In this document: piece after piece, positions 12,601-20,642 of the stretch
Position numbering within the stretch: the stretch's first letter is position 1
How the letters are laid out: every line of letters starts with the position of its first letter
Assembly: GCA_950022655.1 (NCBI GenBank)
Contig: OX465584.1
Location: 32,802,988-32,866,987 of the forward strand
Length of the DNA stretch: 64,000 nt
Origin: Alentia gelatinosa
Taxonomy: Eukaryota; Annelida; Polychaeta; Phyllodocida; Polynoidae
Direction of reading: 5' to 3'
The notes under the pieces: generated by a model
Told to the model about the DNA's origin: nothing
Seen by the model: the letters and a program-made list of their open reading frames with translations, nothing else
Databases searched by the model: none
Made by a program: the position numbers and the translations under genes

Positions 12601-14738
12601 ATGACAGGTTTCTTTAATCCTCAAGGTAAGTTATTTTGAGTTGATATAGGTGGTCAGATTCTGGGCCCTGTTTTTTAGTCACGACATTCGTAACTTACCA
12701 CACATATTTGCTGTCAGTGTGCTATAGAGCTACGATCTTAGGCTGGCTGCGACGCTTGCTGTAGATACGACACATAGGGAGGTAAAAGGTGTGCTATAGT
12801 CACAACACTCTGTGGCCAATGGACCGGAAAGTGTCGCCATAAGTGTCGTATATCTAAGACTACTCTGGACATGTCGTACCAATGTGCAACTTCACTTCCC
12901 ATAAGAATTAAGCAATGAAATTTTGACATGAGTAAGGTATACATATAATCAATAATCGTACCAAATATGAAGAAAATTGGTCGCAGCGTTCCGAAGATAT
13001 CGGCGTTTGAATTTCGTCATAGCAATGTCTGCTCTGGTGGCCAGTGTAGCCCTACGCTCACGTGACCCTAATTTATGCCGTGACCTCGACATTCACTGCG
13101 CGGGAGGTGGGAGGGTGTTATGGCCACCAGAGCAGACGATTGCCCATGATGAAATTCAAACGCCGATATCTTTGGAACGCTAGGACCGATTTTCTTCATA
13201 TTTGGTACGATTATAGGTTTTATGTATGCGTTACTTGTGTTAATCGCTTAATTCGTATGGGAAGCACAGGAAATCCTCTATATACGCACAGTGAGGTTTT
13301 ATAGAACCTAAGACAGTTCTATACTTGAGACACTTTTAGCGCCGATCTCACATGGCGCGCTACGACATCGTCTATAGGACAGCGGCCATCTTTTGTCTTG
13401 CAAATATGTCGTACATCGGCTATACGATCTTAGGTCTGCGACACTCACAAATGTCGTGACTAAAAAACAAGGCCCTGGTTTAGATTGTGAGCCTCCTGCT
13501 GGAAATGTATTGAAGTTAAATAGACGGAGGATTTTCTTTAACCCTTTCACTACCGCTGCTGCATTTATGCAGCACCACGCCAATACCGCTGCTGCATTTA
13601 TGCAGCACCATAGGAATACCACTGCTGCATATATGCAGCACCATGGGAATACCGCTGCTGCATAAATGCAGCATTTTGATAAAAAAACATGTGAGACATT
13701 ATATTTCCGAAAAAAATGCATCACTTTAAAAAGGATTTTCACTTATTAAAGAAAACCATATTATATATCGTAATTAACAGAATTATTGAAGAATGGTTGC
13801 CATGGTGATGTTTATACCCTGCTATAGATAATGGCAAGTTGAAAAAAACAAGGTCTGACCCCTACATATAATACATAGTGCCCTGGGCGCTGCCTATTTC
13901 ATAACGAATGGTATGAAAATAAAGCCTGAAGTCTCTTCTTTTATTCGGTATCATTCAAATTATCAAGTTATTTAAATTTGCTAATTTGTGAAGCACCCCT
14001 CTGCACTTTGAATCACCTTCTGACACCTGCAGAATAGGCCGGTATTCTGAGGTCTGTACAGCGTGCGACGTGCGGTAGTGGTGAGAACGTTCACCGCAGG
14101 GTGCGCGGTCGTTAACGCACTGCGCGCTATGATAGGTGCGGTAAGGAAAGGGTTAATAAATGTTATTTTGTCAGCTCACAGCTATGTTTTGCTAGTCCTG
14201 AATACCGCCTGAGAGAAATATTTCATCTCAAGATTAGTTTTTGGTAAGGTAATCAGATAAGATATTTCTAAGATTATGTATCAATTGTTTAAAGTTTACC
14301 ACATGTCGAAGTCTTTTCTTTGACTCTTCAGGTTTCCTGACGGCTATGCGACAAGAGGTGACCCGCGCCCACAAAGGCTGGGCCTTGGACTCTGTCATCC
14401 TCTTTAACGATGCCACAAAGTTCCTCAAGGAGGAGATCATGGCCGGTCCCCCGGAAGGCGTGTACATCCACGGCCTCTCACTGGACGGCGCCAGCTGGGA
14501 TCGACGTAACTTACGCCTGGTCGAGTCTCAACCCAAGGTCCTGTTCACACTACTACCTGTGATCCACATGTACGCTGTACAGGCAGGACCCCAGGACCCA
14601 CGTCTCTACCGCTGTCCCGTGTACAAGAAGCCACAGAGGACAGACCTGAATTACATCACCTTTATAGTATTGAAGACGGTGCAGAGTCCAGATCACTGGA
14701 CGCTAAGAGGTGTGGCTGCCCTCTGCGACATCAAGTAA
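572..14738 (+). CDS. DNAH5: Axonemal dynein heavy chain, outer arm, C-terminal eight exons
   Basis: Motor subunit of the ciliary outer dynein arm; ATP hydrolysis in its AAA ring drives microtubule sliding. Exons: 572-693, 1497-1615, 1930-2206, 2731-3039, 3553-3771, 11834-12151, 12283-12625 and 14332-14738. All junctions have AG acceptors and GT donors, and codon phase is kept throughout, giving about 703 residues to a TAA stop. Visible family landmarks are [12 protein letters not shown], the D6 segment [39 protein letters not shown] and the C-terminal [10 protein letters not shown]...CDIK. The sequence fits DNAH5 and DNAH8 equally well; choosing between them needs the upstream part, which is off-window. 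The 8.06-kb intron before the sixth exon listed holds a BEL/Pao retrotransposon. The first exons lie left of the window. Confidence 0.95.
694..1496 (+). other. Dynein intron, no gene seen
   Basis: AT-rich intron. The part around 1360-1450 (AAACGGTGC...TTTACAGTATATAT) recurs in degenerate form near 11330-11400 and, inverted, near 58500-58570, so it is a dispersed repeat. Nothing coding is seen. Confidence 0.6.
1497..1615 (+). CDS. DNAH5: Dynein heavy chain exon b
   Basis: The exon follows CAATAG, reads [19 protein letters not shown] then [16 protein letters not shown], and ends ATCAG before GTGAAT. The last codon is split as AG plus A, giving R, and joins the next exon as LLLIRSWCPDR, a signature of this dynein class. 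Confidence 0.93.
1930..2206 (+). CDS. DNAH5: Dynein heavy chain exon c
   Basis: Starts after TGTTCAG and ends CAGACT before GTGAGT. It encodes [15 protein letters not shown] to GQFMQT, including [18 protein letters not shown]. This is the AAA5-AAA6 junction of the dynein motor. Length is one base plus 92 codons. Confidence 0.95.
2731..3039 (+). CDS. DNAH5: Dynein heavy chain exon d, AAA6 (D6)
   Basis: Acceptor ATTCCAG and donor CAG/GTAGGG, 103 codons in phase 0. It encodes [12 protein letters not shown], the degenerate nucleotide-site loop of D6, followed by [16 protein letters not shown] and [15 protein letters not shown]. This is diagnostic of dynein heavy chains. Confidence 0.96.
3553..3771 (+). 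CDS. DNAH5: Dynein heavy chain exon e, AAA6 lid
   Basis: Acceptor CCCCCAG and donor AAG/GTAAAC, 73 codons in phase 0. It encodes [17 protein letters not shown] and [13 protein letters not shown], both strongly conserved in axonemal dyneins. The following intron holds the BEL/Pao retrotransposon. Confidence 0.95.
3861..4379 (-). repeat. BEL/Pao 3' LTR
   Basis: 519 bases, reading TGTAGCTGCC...TTTACA on the + strand. It matches 10555-11086 almost throughout; the main difference is a 13-base tandem duplication (GTTTCTATAAGTA) in the other copy, plus scattered substitutions. The divergence shows the insertion is not recent. Confidence 0.93.
5138..6410. mobile_element. Outer MITE of a nested pair, PIF/Harbinger-like
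   Basis: Starts GGGCCTGTTTTTCAG and ends CTAAAAACAGGCCC, flanked by CAG on both sides (5135-5137, 6411-6413). The interior is rich in GGTCAC and GTGATCA motifs. It is inserted in the BEL/Pao RT frame and is itself split by the MITE at 5466-6268. No transposase is present. Confidence 0.8.
5466..6268. mobile_element. Inner MITE inserted into the outer one
   Basis: Starts GGCCTTGTTTTTTAGCCATG and ends ATCGTGACTAAAAAACAGGG then CC. It is flanked by CTG at 5463-5465 and 6269-6271. It shares its interior with the copies at 12664-13474, 28608, 31771-32597 and the fragment ending at 26524, for example the GCCGATATCTTTAGAAC-like and CTTCATATTTGG blocks. Confidence 0.82.
6973..7279 (-). mobile_element. 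tRNA-derived SINE inserted in the BEL protease region
   Basis: On the - strand it begins GGGGTGGGGAGTTAGCTCAG (A-box-like TAGCTCAGTGG), with a B-box GGTTCGAGCCC about 50 bases later. It ends in a TTAAATCAAACCAACAAAC tail. Direct repeats GACCTTGCTGT flank it at 6962-6972 and 7280-7290. Other copies or parts are at 21395-21815, 35036-35272 and 35463-35832. Confidence 0.9.
7291..9989 (-). pseudogene. BEL/Pao gag and aspartic protease, broken
   Basis: The first ATG (9989-9987) opens a gag frame stopped by TAA after [17 protein letters not shown]. Further gag blocks at 9863-9438, 9195-8866 and 8847-8389 ([36 protein letters not shown]) are separated by stops or shifts. 8368-7291 stays open, with a CCHC knuckle [14 protein letters not shown] and a retropepsin-like region [26 protein letters not shown] and [14 protein letters not shown]. 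The protease triad reads DTQS, where many families have DTG or DSG. The frame is cut by the SINE at 7279. Confidence 0.88.
10555..11086 (-). repeat. BEL/Pao 5' LTR
   Basis: 532 bases, TG...CA, homologous to 3861-4379. On the - strand it precedes a ~560-base leader (10554-9990) holding a perfect small hairpin near 10255-10287 (GACCTGGTGA...TCACCAGGTC), which could be a packaging or dimerisation structure. Confidence 0.92.
11092..11833 (+). other. Dynein intron, dispersed inverted repeats
   Basis: No gene. 11140-11270 folds back on itself (CTTGTACAAGCATG and CATGCTGTACAAGCTAC arms). 11398-11660 contains TATGGAGATTACAGATCGC and resembles 34420-34680, partly in inverted order, so both belong to one dispersed foldback repeat. 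Confidence 0.5.
11834..12151 (+). CDS. DNAH5: Dynein heavy chain exon f, AAA lid
   Basis: Acceptor ACGTAG and donor GAG/GTGAGT, 106 codons. It contains [19 protein letters not shown] and [17 protein letters not shown] glycine run (GGGGG) lies in the loop that is variable between paralogues. Confidence 0.95.
12283..12625 (+). CDS. DNAH5: Dynein heavy chain exon g, C-terminal domain
   Basis: Acceptor AACACAG and donor CAAG/GTAAGT, ending in phase 1. It encodes [20 protein letters not shown] through [14 protein letters not shown] to [10 protein letters not shown]. Its last base joins the next exon as GFLTAMRQE. Confidence 0.95.
12664..13474. mobile_element. MITE, PIF/Harbinger-like
   Basis: Ends are GGCCCTGTTTTTTAGTCACG and the reverse complement of CGTGACTAAAAAACAAGGCC; CTG flanks both sides (12661-12663, 13475-13477). 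An internal palindrome built on GCTCTGGTGGCC / GGCCACCAGAGC spans about 13028-13128. It lies in the last dynein intron. Confidence 0.85.
13542..14152. mobile_element. MITE, piggyBac-like, with hairpin array
   Basis: Flanked by TTAA at 13538-13541 and 14153-14156. Ends are CCCTTTCACTACCGC and GCGGTAAGGAAAGGG, which are inverted repeats starting with CCC as in piggyBac-type elements. One end carries a 33-bp tandem hairpin array (13551-13680). The other shares GTGCG and TTAACGCACT sequence with the copy at 37244-38082. No transposase. Confidence 0.8.
13551..13680. repeat. 33-bp tandem array of 18-bp palindromes
   Basis: Four units start at 13551, 13584, 13617 and 13650. Each holds an 8-bp stem with a 2-base spacer. 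TGCTGCATTTATGCAGCA occurs twice; the third unit has spacer TA and the fourth AA. The stem is constant while the spacer and the flanks vary. Confidence 0.93.
14332..14738 (+). CDS. DNAH5: Dynein heavy chain last coding exon
   Basis: Acceptor CTTCAG, then 135 codons to a TAA at 14736-14738. It encodes the C-terminal domain with [32 protein letters not shown] and the terminal VAALCDIK. Two AATAAA hexamers follow, at 14893-14898 and 14991-14996. Confidence 0.96.
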
Positions 14739-14892
14739 ACATTCAGCACATTCGCTGTAGGTAAAGGCGCTTTGGAAGACCATTTATGCCGTCAGTATTC
14801 ATGGAAATATCTGGATTTATTATGGCTCTACAAGTTATCGTTATGATTTTTCAATATTAAATGAGTAAGCAGTAATAAGGATAATGACAGTT

Positions 14893-14996
14893 AATAAAGA
14901 ATATCAAATATTTCACAATACGTATATCAACTTACATACACCGAAAGTTATTGTATTGCAGGAATTTTGATTGTATTATAGCTTTGACGAAATAAA
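14893..14996 (+). other. Poly(A) signals of the dynein gene
   Basis: AATAAA occurs at 14893-14898 and 14991-14996, about 155 and 253 bases after the stop codon. They are the likely 3' processing signals; which one is used cannot be told. Confidence 0.6.
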
Positions 14997-15620
14997 TTAT
15001 TGAATTATCTATTTTTGTTTATTTTGTAACGGCCCGGTTGAATAAGAAAATTATCGCTTTCAAGGTTTTGCGAGTCAGAAGGTGAGCGAAATCACGATGA
15101 TAAGCGCGATAATTGTCCATCTGCGTTGAATAAGCCATATCGCTTTTGGTAGTCTCGGATCGCTTGACTTATCACTCGCTTTTCTGAGTTTTCACTCGCT
15201 TCACGCCAGGCACCAGCACTCACTCTCCATCAGATATTTCGTTGTACTTAGCCATACCAGGGTTCAAAAGGTATAATTGGAGAGTGTAGCTCCTCAACAT
15301 ACGAGTCAAAGCAGGGTCAAAGGTCACCCAAGTAAGAGAAGGGTTTCATGGTTAGATATTTATAAAACTAAAGTTAAAACTTGAGACAAACTCTGTAATC
15401 ATTGGCCATGTTAAAATATCTGTATATCTTATAATGCAAATCATCCTTCTTTTTTTTATTCAATGAAAAACAAGTACAAATCACCCTCATTATGGGTGTT
15501 CTTCCTCCTACTTGTAAGAGAAATAAACTGAAAAACAAGACAAGGAATCATTTTATATTGTGGGTGGACAGAGGCGAACACACCTTCTTTCTCTAGGTGA
15601 ACATGTTCTCTGCGATCTCG

Positions 15621-16580
15621 GGGACAAAACCCACCTATCAAGCGAAGCAGAGTGTGCCTGTCACAAGTAAACAGTGGTGCAGTGCCCATTTGCTAGTTTG
15701 AACAGTGGAATGTTTTTCACGCATGAGTTAATCATTAGTAAAAGATGAGATTTAGTAAATCTGTTTCTCATATGTATAGAATTCCTCGCTGAAAATATCA
15801 TTAAAATTGAATGAGATTTAGAGCCCCAAAAATAAGAATTTTGATCACTGTTTTGACCAAAGCGATAGGGTCTAATTAACCTATCGCTTATGAACAGCAC
15901 AGTGAGCAAAAAAAGCGACCCCTGAGTGAGCAATAATTATTCTTATCCGACAAATAATGCGAGAAAAAGTGTTGGATAAGAATAATTATTGCTCACTCAG
16001 GGGGCGCTTTTCTCACTCCGTGAGCTGCTACAAAAGCGATAGGTTAGACCCTATCGCTTTGGTCAAAACACTGATCTAAATTCTTGTTTTTTGTGCACTA
16101 AATCTCATTCAATTTTGATAATATTTCCAGCGAGGAATTCTATAAATATGAGAATATCATGAAACATTACGAAATTTCATATGATTGTTTATATGGCATA
16201 AGTTGTCTTCGCAGCATGATATCACGAAGCGGAGCTGAGTGATATCTGTAGCGGCAGACAACGAATGGCATATAAACAATTATATGAAATTGAGTGATGT
16301 TTAGATTTTATCCTACCCTGTCAGATGTTTTTAACATCATATGTCACCAGTGGCATATAAATATTTTATGCCATAGCCGTGGCATAGAGTCACACCATGT
16401 TAAGTCTATGGAGATTTATATGAGGGGTTGGATAAACATATTTACTAAATCTCATCCTTCACTAATGTTCAACTCAGGTGTGAGAAACATTTTAATGCTC
16501 GAACTGGCAAATAGGCACTGCACCACTATGCTTGCTTGTAACAGGCACACACTGCTTCGCTTGATAGGTGGGTTTTGTCG
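15621..16580. repeat. Foldback element, nearly palindromic
   Basis: Outer ends GACAAAACCCACCTATCAAG and CTTGATAGGTGGGTTTTGTC are inverted. The centre is the pair TTATTCTTATCC / GGATAAGAATAA with GCAATAATTATTC on both sides, around 15960. The right arm is longer because another small palindrome (about 16150-16440, CATATAAACAATTATATG) lies inside it. No coding sequence. Confidence 0.75.
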
Positions 16581-17040
16581 AATAGGAGTAACTGTAATAT
16601 CGGCCCGATATATGTAAATACACATGTATATGATTTATATAATACACATTTCTATATATATATATATATACTCACATAATATATATATATTGTATTATGT
16701 GAGTGTGTGTTGTTTATATAACCACAGACGTATATCTATGGGTAGGAAACGCAGGCCATTCCCGTGTTTGTTCAACGATCTGTTCGCCTCGGCTATGCTT
16801 GAGTGCTTTTCGCGGGTAGAGCGCTAATTTCTGTATGATCCGCTAGGAAAACTTTGGCGATAGTTCCATTTTAAGCCACCAGGGTTTAAAGTGGCGCTGC
16901 TGATGTTGTTTTTGTTGTGTTTTTTTTTAATTAAGCAAGCTCTTTCTTTATTTCACTTGTAATACATACATTCATTCTTTCCTGAGTGTATAATCATGAC
17001 TTACTTTCCTAAGGTGTTTATTTGCAATCATTTTTTCTAT

Positions 17041-18640
17041 GGTCTTGGAATAGTTGGGGCCGGCGGACAAATTTCCCTGATTTTCAGGCAGTCAGTCTTA
17101 GGAAAATAATTTTTGCAATTCATTCCCATGCCCCTAGGCCTTAATAAAGTATTTGTCAGTCGATTCCAGATATATACCTACATGGGACAGTTGGAATTAG
17201 GGTTCTAAGTACATTAGAATTATTTTTAAAGTTACGGCACATTTTGTCTTAGAATAGTTGGGGCCGGCAGACAAATTTCCCTGATTTCCAGGCAGTCAGT
17301 CTTGGGAATAAATTCATTCCCATGCCCCTAGGCCTTAATAAAGTATTTGTCAGTCGATTCCAGGTATGTACCAACATGGGACAGTTGGAATTAGGGTTCT
17401 AAGTACACTAGATTTTTTAAAAGTTACGGCACATTTTGTGTCAGTTTGGGTTGGGTCGGCAGTCAAAATTCCCAGATTTTCCAGGAACAAATCCAGAAAA
17501 TCCAGATTCTTAAATTGTTCCCATGCCCCTAGGCCTTAATAAAGTATTTGTCAGTCGATTCCAAATATATAGCTAGATTTTTTAAAAGTTACGGCACATT
17601 TTGTGTCAGTTTGGGTTGGGTCGGCAGTCAAAATTCCCTGATTTTCCAGGAACAAATCCAGAAAATCCAGATTCTTAAATTGTTCCCATGCCCCTAGGCC
17701 TTAATAAAGTATTTGTCAGTCGATTCCAGGTATGTACCTACATGGAACAGTTGGAAAAAGGGTTCTAAGTGCACTAGATTTTTTTAAAGTTACGGCACAT
17801 TTTGTGACAATTTGGGTTGGATCGGCAGGCGAAATTCCCTGATTTTCAGGCAGGCTGTGAGACAAAATGTGCCGTAACTTTTTAAAAATCTAGTGTACTT
17901 AGGACCCTAATTCAAACTGTCCCATGTAGGTACGTACCTGGAATCGACTGACAAATACTTTATTAAGGCCTACGGGCATGGGAATGAATTGAAAATAATT
18001 TTTTCCCAAGACTGACTTCCTGGAAATCAGGGAAATTTGTCCACCAGCCCCAACTATTCTAAGAAAAATATTATGCACTTAGGATCCTAATTCCAACTGT
18101 CCCATGTAGGTATATATCTGGAATCGACTGACAAATACTTTATTAAGGCCTAGGGGCATGGGAAAAATTTAAGAATCTGGATTTTCTGAAATTTTCCCTT
18201 GAAAATCAGGGAATTTTGACTGCCGACCAAACCCAAACTGACCCAAAATGTGCCGTAACTTTAAAAAAATGTAGTGTACTTAGAACCCTAATTCCAACTG
18301 TCACATGTAGGTACATAACTGGAATCGACTGACAAATACTTTATTAAGGCCTAGGGGCATGGGAATGAATTGAAAATAATTTATTCCCAAGACTGACTGC
18401 CTGGAAATCAGGGAAATTTGTCTGCCGGCCCCAACTATTCTAAGACAAAATGTGCCATAACTTTAAAAAAATGTATTGCACTTAGGACCCTAATTCCAAC
18501 TGTCCCATGTAGCTATATATCTGGAATCGACCAACAAATACTTTATTAAGGCCTAGGGGCATGGGAATAATTTTAAAATATTGATTTTTGATATGTGACT
18601 TTGACTGGGGCTGGCAGGCAAATTCGCCTCATTTTCAGAA
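17041..18640. repeat. Foldback built from ~190-bp tandem repeats (4 + 4 inverted)
   Basis: Four direct units, each with the anchor CCTTAATAAAGTATTTGTCA, lie near 17139, 17329, 17530 and 17699. Four reverse-complement units, with TGACAAATACTTTATTAAGG, lie near 17945, 18127, 18328 and 18532. The centre is near 17850. Units also share ATGGGACAGTTGGAATTAGG and TTACGGCACATTTTGT. The arms are therefore tandem arrays in mirror order, as in Drosophila FB elements. Confidence 0.88.
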
Positions 18641-19239
18641 AATTTGGCACATAAAACCCAAGATTTTGAAGTCTAAGTATATACCTATACAGAACAGTCA
18701 GATTTATGGTGCTAAGTGTAGTGAACGTTTGTAGACAAATGTAAACAGTTCATCTGACTGTCATGATTATGCTGAGCCTACCAGCCGCGACAGTGACGAT
18801 CCTGGGGGCGAAATGTTAGCTAACGCGAAATGACGGTAGCGCCGTCTAGCGGCCGTTATCGGAACCCTAACAATGCCGATGCACAGATAGATACACCAGA
18901 GGCAGGTTGTTTCTAAGCCAGGTGTTCCAAGTCTGTGATATAACCCATTTGACCCATATCGTGAGGACCTATACTCTCCAAGCATACCTTTTGCACTCTG
19001 GTAAGGATAAATACAACAAAAGATCTGATGGAGAGTGTGCCTGCTGGTACCTGGCGTGAAGCGAGTGAAAAAGCGAGTGAAAACTCAAGAGCGAGTGATA
19101 AGTCAAGCGATCCGAGGGTACCAAAAGCGATATGTCTTATTCAACACAGATGGACAATTATGGCAATAATTATCGCGCTTTCGCTTGCAGGATTGCTCGC
19201 TTTTAGACCAAAGCGATAATTTTCTTATTCAACAGGGCC

Positions 19240-20448
19240 CTGACTGGTAACTGCAAGGAGACTGCCCGCGATGGGCAGGGGAAAACTGGGCCCTGTTTCA
19301 TAAGCAGTGGAAGGTTCGTTAAAAGTGGTTCGTTCGTTAATAGCGTGAGCATCAGTTGCATAAGCAAATAGATTTTATAGCCTCGTTCCTTTCCCAGGCG
19401 AGAGGGGAGAAGATGGCGGTAATGTTCGTTGCAATAGGATTTACCGCTCAGCTATACTTCCGCTATTTGGGCGGAAAAACTCCCACTGTGTACGAGAGGG
19501 TCGACCCTCTCGTACATCCCCAAATAGCAGTATAAATATGTCTTTTTCAAACACTAAATCTCATTCAAATTGAAAAATATTTGTAGGGAGTAATTCTAAT
19601 TGTATTTCATATATTTATCCTAAATCTTAAAATTTTCTAATTATAATTTCGTCAAATACTGAAAATTCTATTTCAAACTAACAACTGTGGTCATTGCAGC
19701 AGTCAGGTGGCTATTGCAGAACCTCCTGCATTACCCGACAGCTATATAATATATATATAAAGTATATATATACATGTGTATATATAAAGTATATATATAC
19801 ATGTGTATATAAATATACCGTAATGTGTGTATATATGTATATATATTTATATATATAATCATATTCAGTATAAATAAAGTAATAAAAATTTGCCAAAAAT
19901 GCCAAAAGTGTTTGGTAAAGTATATCCATGATTGTTTACTTGCAAATTATATAAACTTAGATGTTGATTAATATGAATATAGAGTATGATTGATACAGTA
20001 GTGAGGTTAAAAACAACTCAAAAACAACCAGCCAACACTCTGATATTCAGGCGACTGGATGCTATAATGGCTCAAACATGGACGCCATATAGTCTGTCAA
20101 CAACATTTACAAGATCAAAATCACCAACAGTCCTTCAATCCATCCGTAAGACAGGCATAGTGACTGACACTGTGCATCGTAACCAGCACCATTTATATCA
20201 TTACTTCCATACATGTTACCAAATTGGTATTTTCTAGATGAAGGCCGCCTTAGTGCAGTATAGCAATGCAGTTCAGAACATCGCAAAAAGTGCCTCTTTC
20301 TGGGAATACTTCAATTGTTCCAACCGTAGTTTTCATACCATCACAACGTCTCTACCGCTATCAATGTCATTTCGGGTCATGCCGTGTCTTTTTTTTTGTC
20401 AATGCCATCTGGGTTCACTGAAACATCGTTTGAAGGCTCAGATGTAGT
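19240..20448. other. Interval downstream of PRODH stop
   Basis: Includes a GGCCCTGTTTCATAAGCAG end at 19289 preceded by CTG, with no partner end found, and an AT-rich ATATATAC tract at 19740-19870. The part next to 20448 should be the PRODH 3' UTR. No canonical AATAAA was found on the - strand here. Confidence 0.5.
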
Positions 20449-20642
20449 TCACGATTTTAACTTCCGGCCGAAGAACTCGCCTGATCGCAGGCGCCTTGCT
20501 ATCTCTGTGTGGAGCATGCGGCGTTCGATGTGTGCCGTAGGCACGCCACTACGGTTCTCCACCAGACGGCGTGACAGGTACGCCACGCATTCCTCTACGT
20601 CCCCATAATGCAGCAGCTTCTCAGCTGGAAACTTAGACTTGC
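20449..20642 (-). CDS. PRODH: PRODH exon 12 (last)
   Basis: Encodes (G)KSKFPAEKLLHYGDVEE, then VAYLSRRLVENRSG and RRLRSGEFFGRKLKS, followed by TGA at 20451-20449. R529 and R530 of the YLSRRxxEN box bind the substrate carboxylate. Acceptor TTTTTCAG. Confidence 0.95.

Larger units (their letters stand above)
15031..19239. mobile_element. Element with ~280-bp inverted arms, holding nested foldbacks
   Basis: The left arm at 15031-15310 begins GGCCCGGTTGAATAAG. The right arm at about 18960-19239 ends CTTATTCAACAGGGCC, followed by CTG. Shared blocks include TCGCTTGACTTATCACTCGC, TTTTCACTCGCTTCACGCCA and CTCTCCATCAGAT. The left flank is AAC rather than CTG, so the duplication is not clean. The interior has no transposase and holds two other foldbacks (15621-16580 and 17041-18640). 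It lies between the convergent dynein and PRODH genes. Confidence 0.6.

Noticed and set aside
13551..13680. CRISPR-like array
   Set aside because: 33-bp period without distinct spacers; units are contiguous, in a eukaryotic intron and inside a TTAA-flanked MITE.
18767..18985. 72-codon - strand ORF
   Set aside because: Lies between inverted-repeat arms; no domain and no transcript signals.
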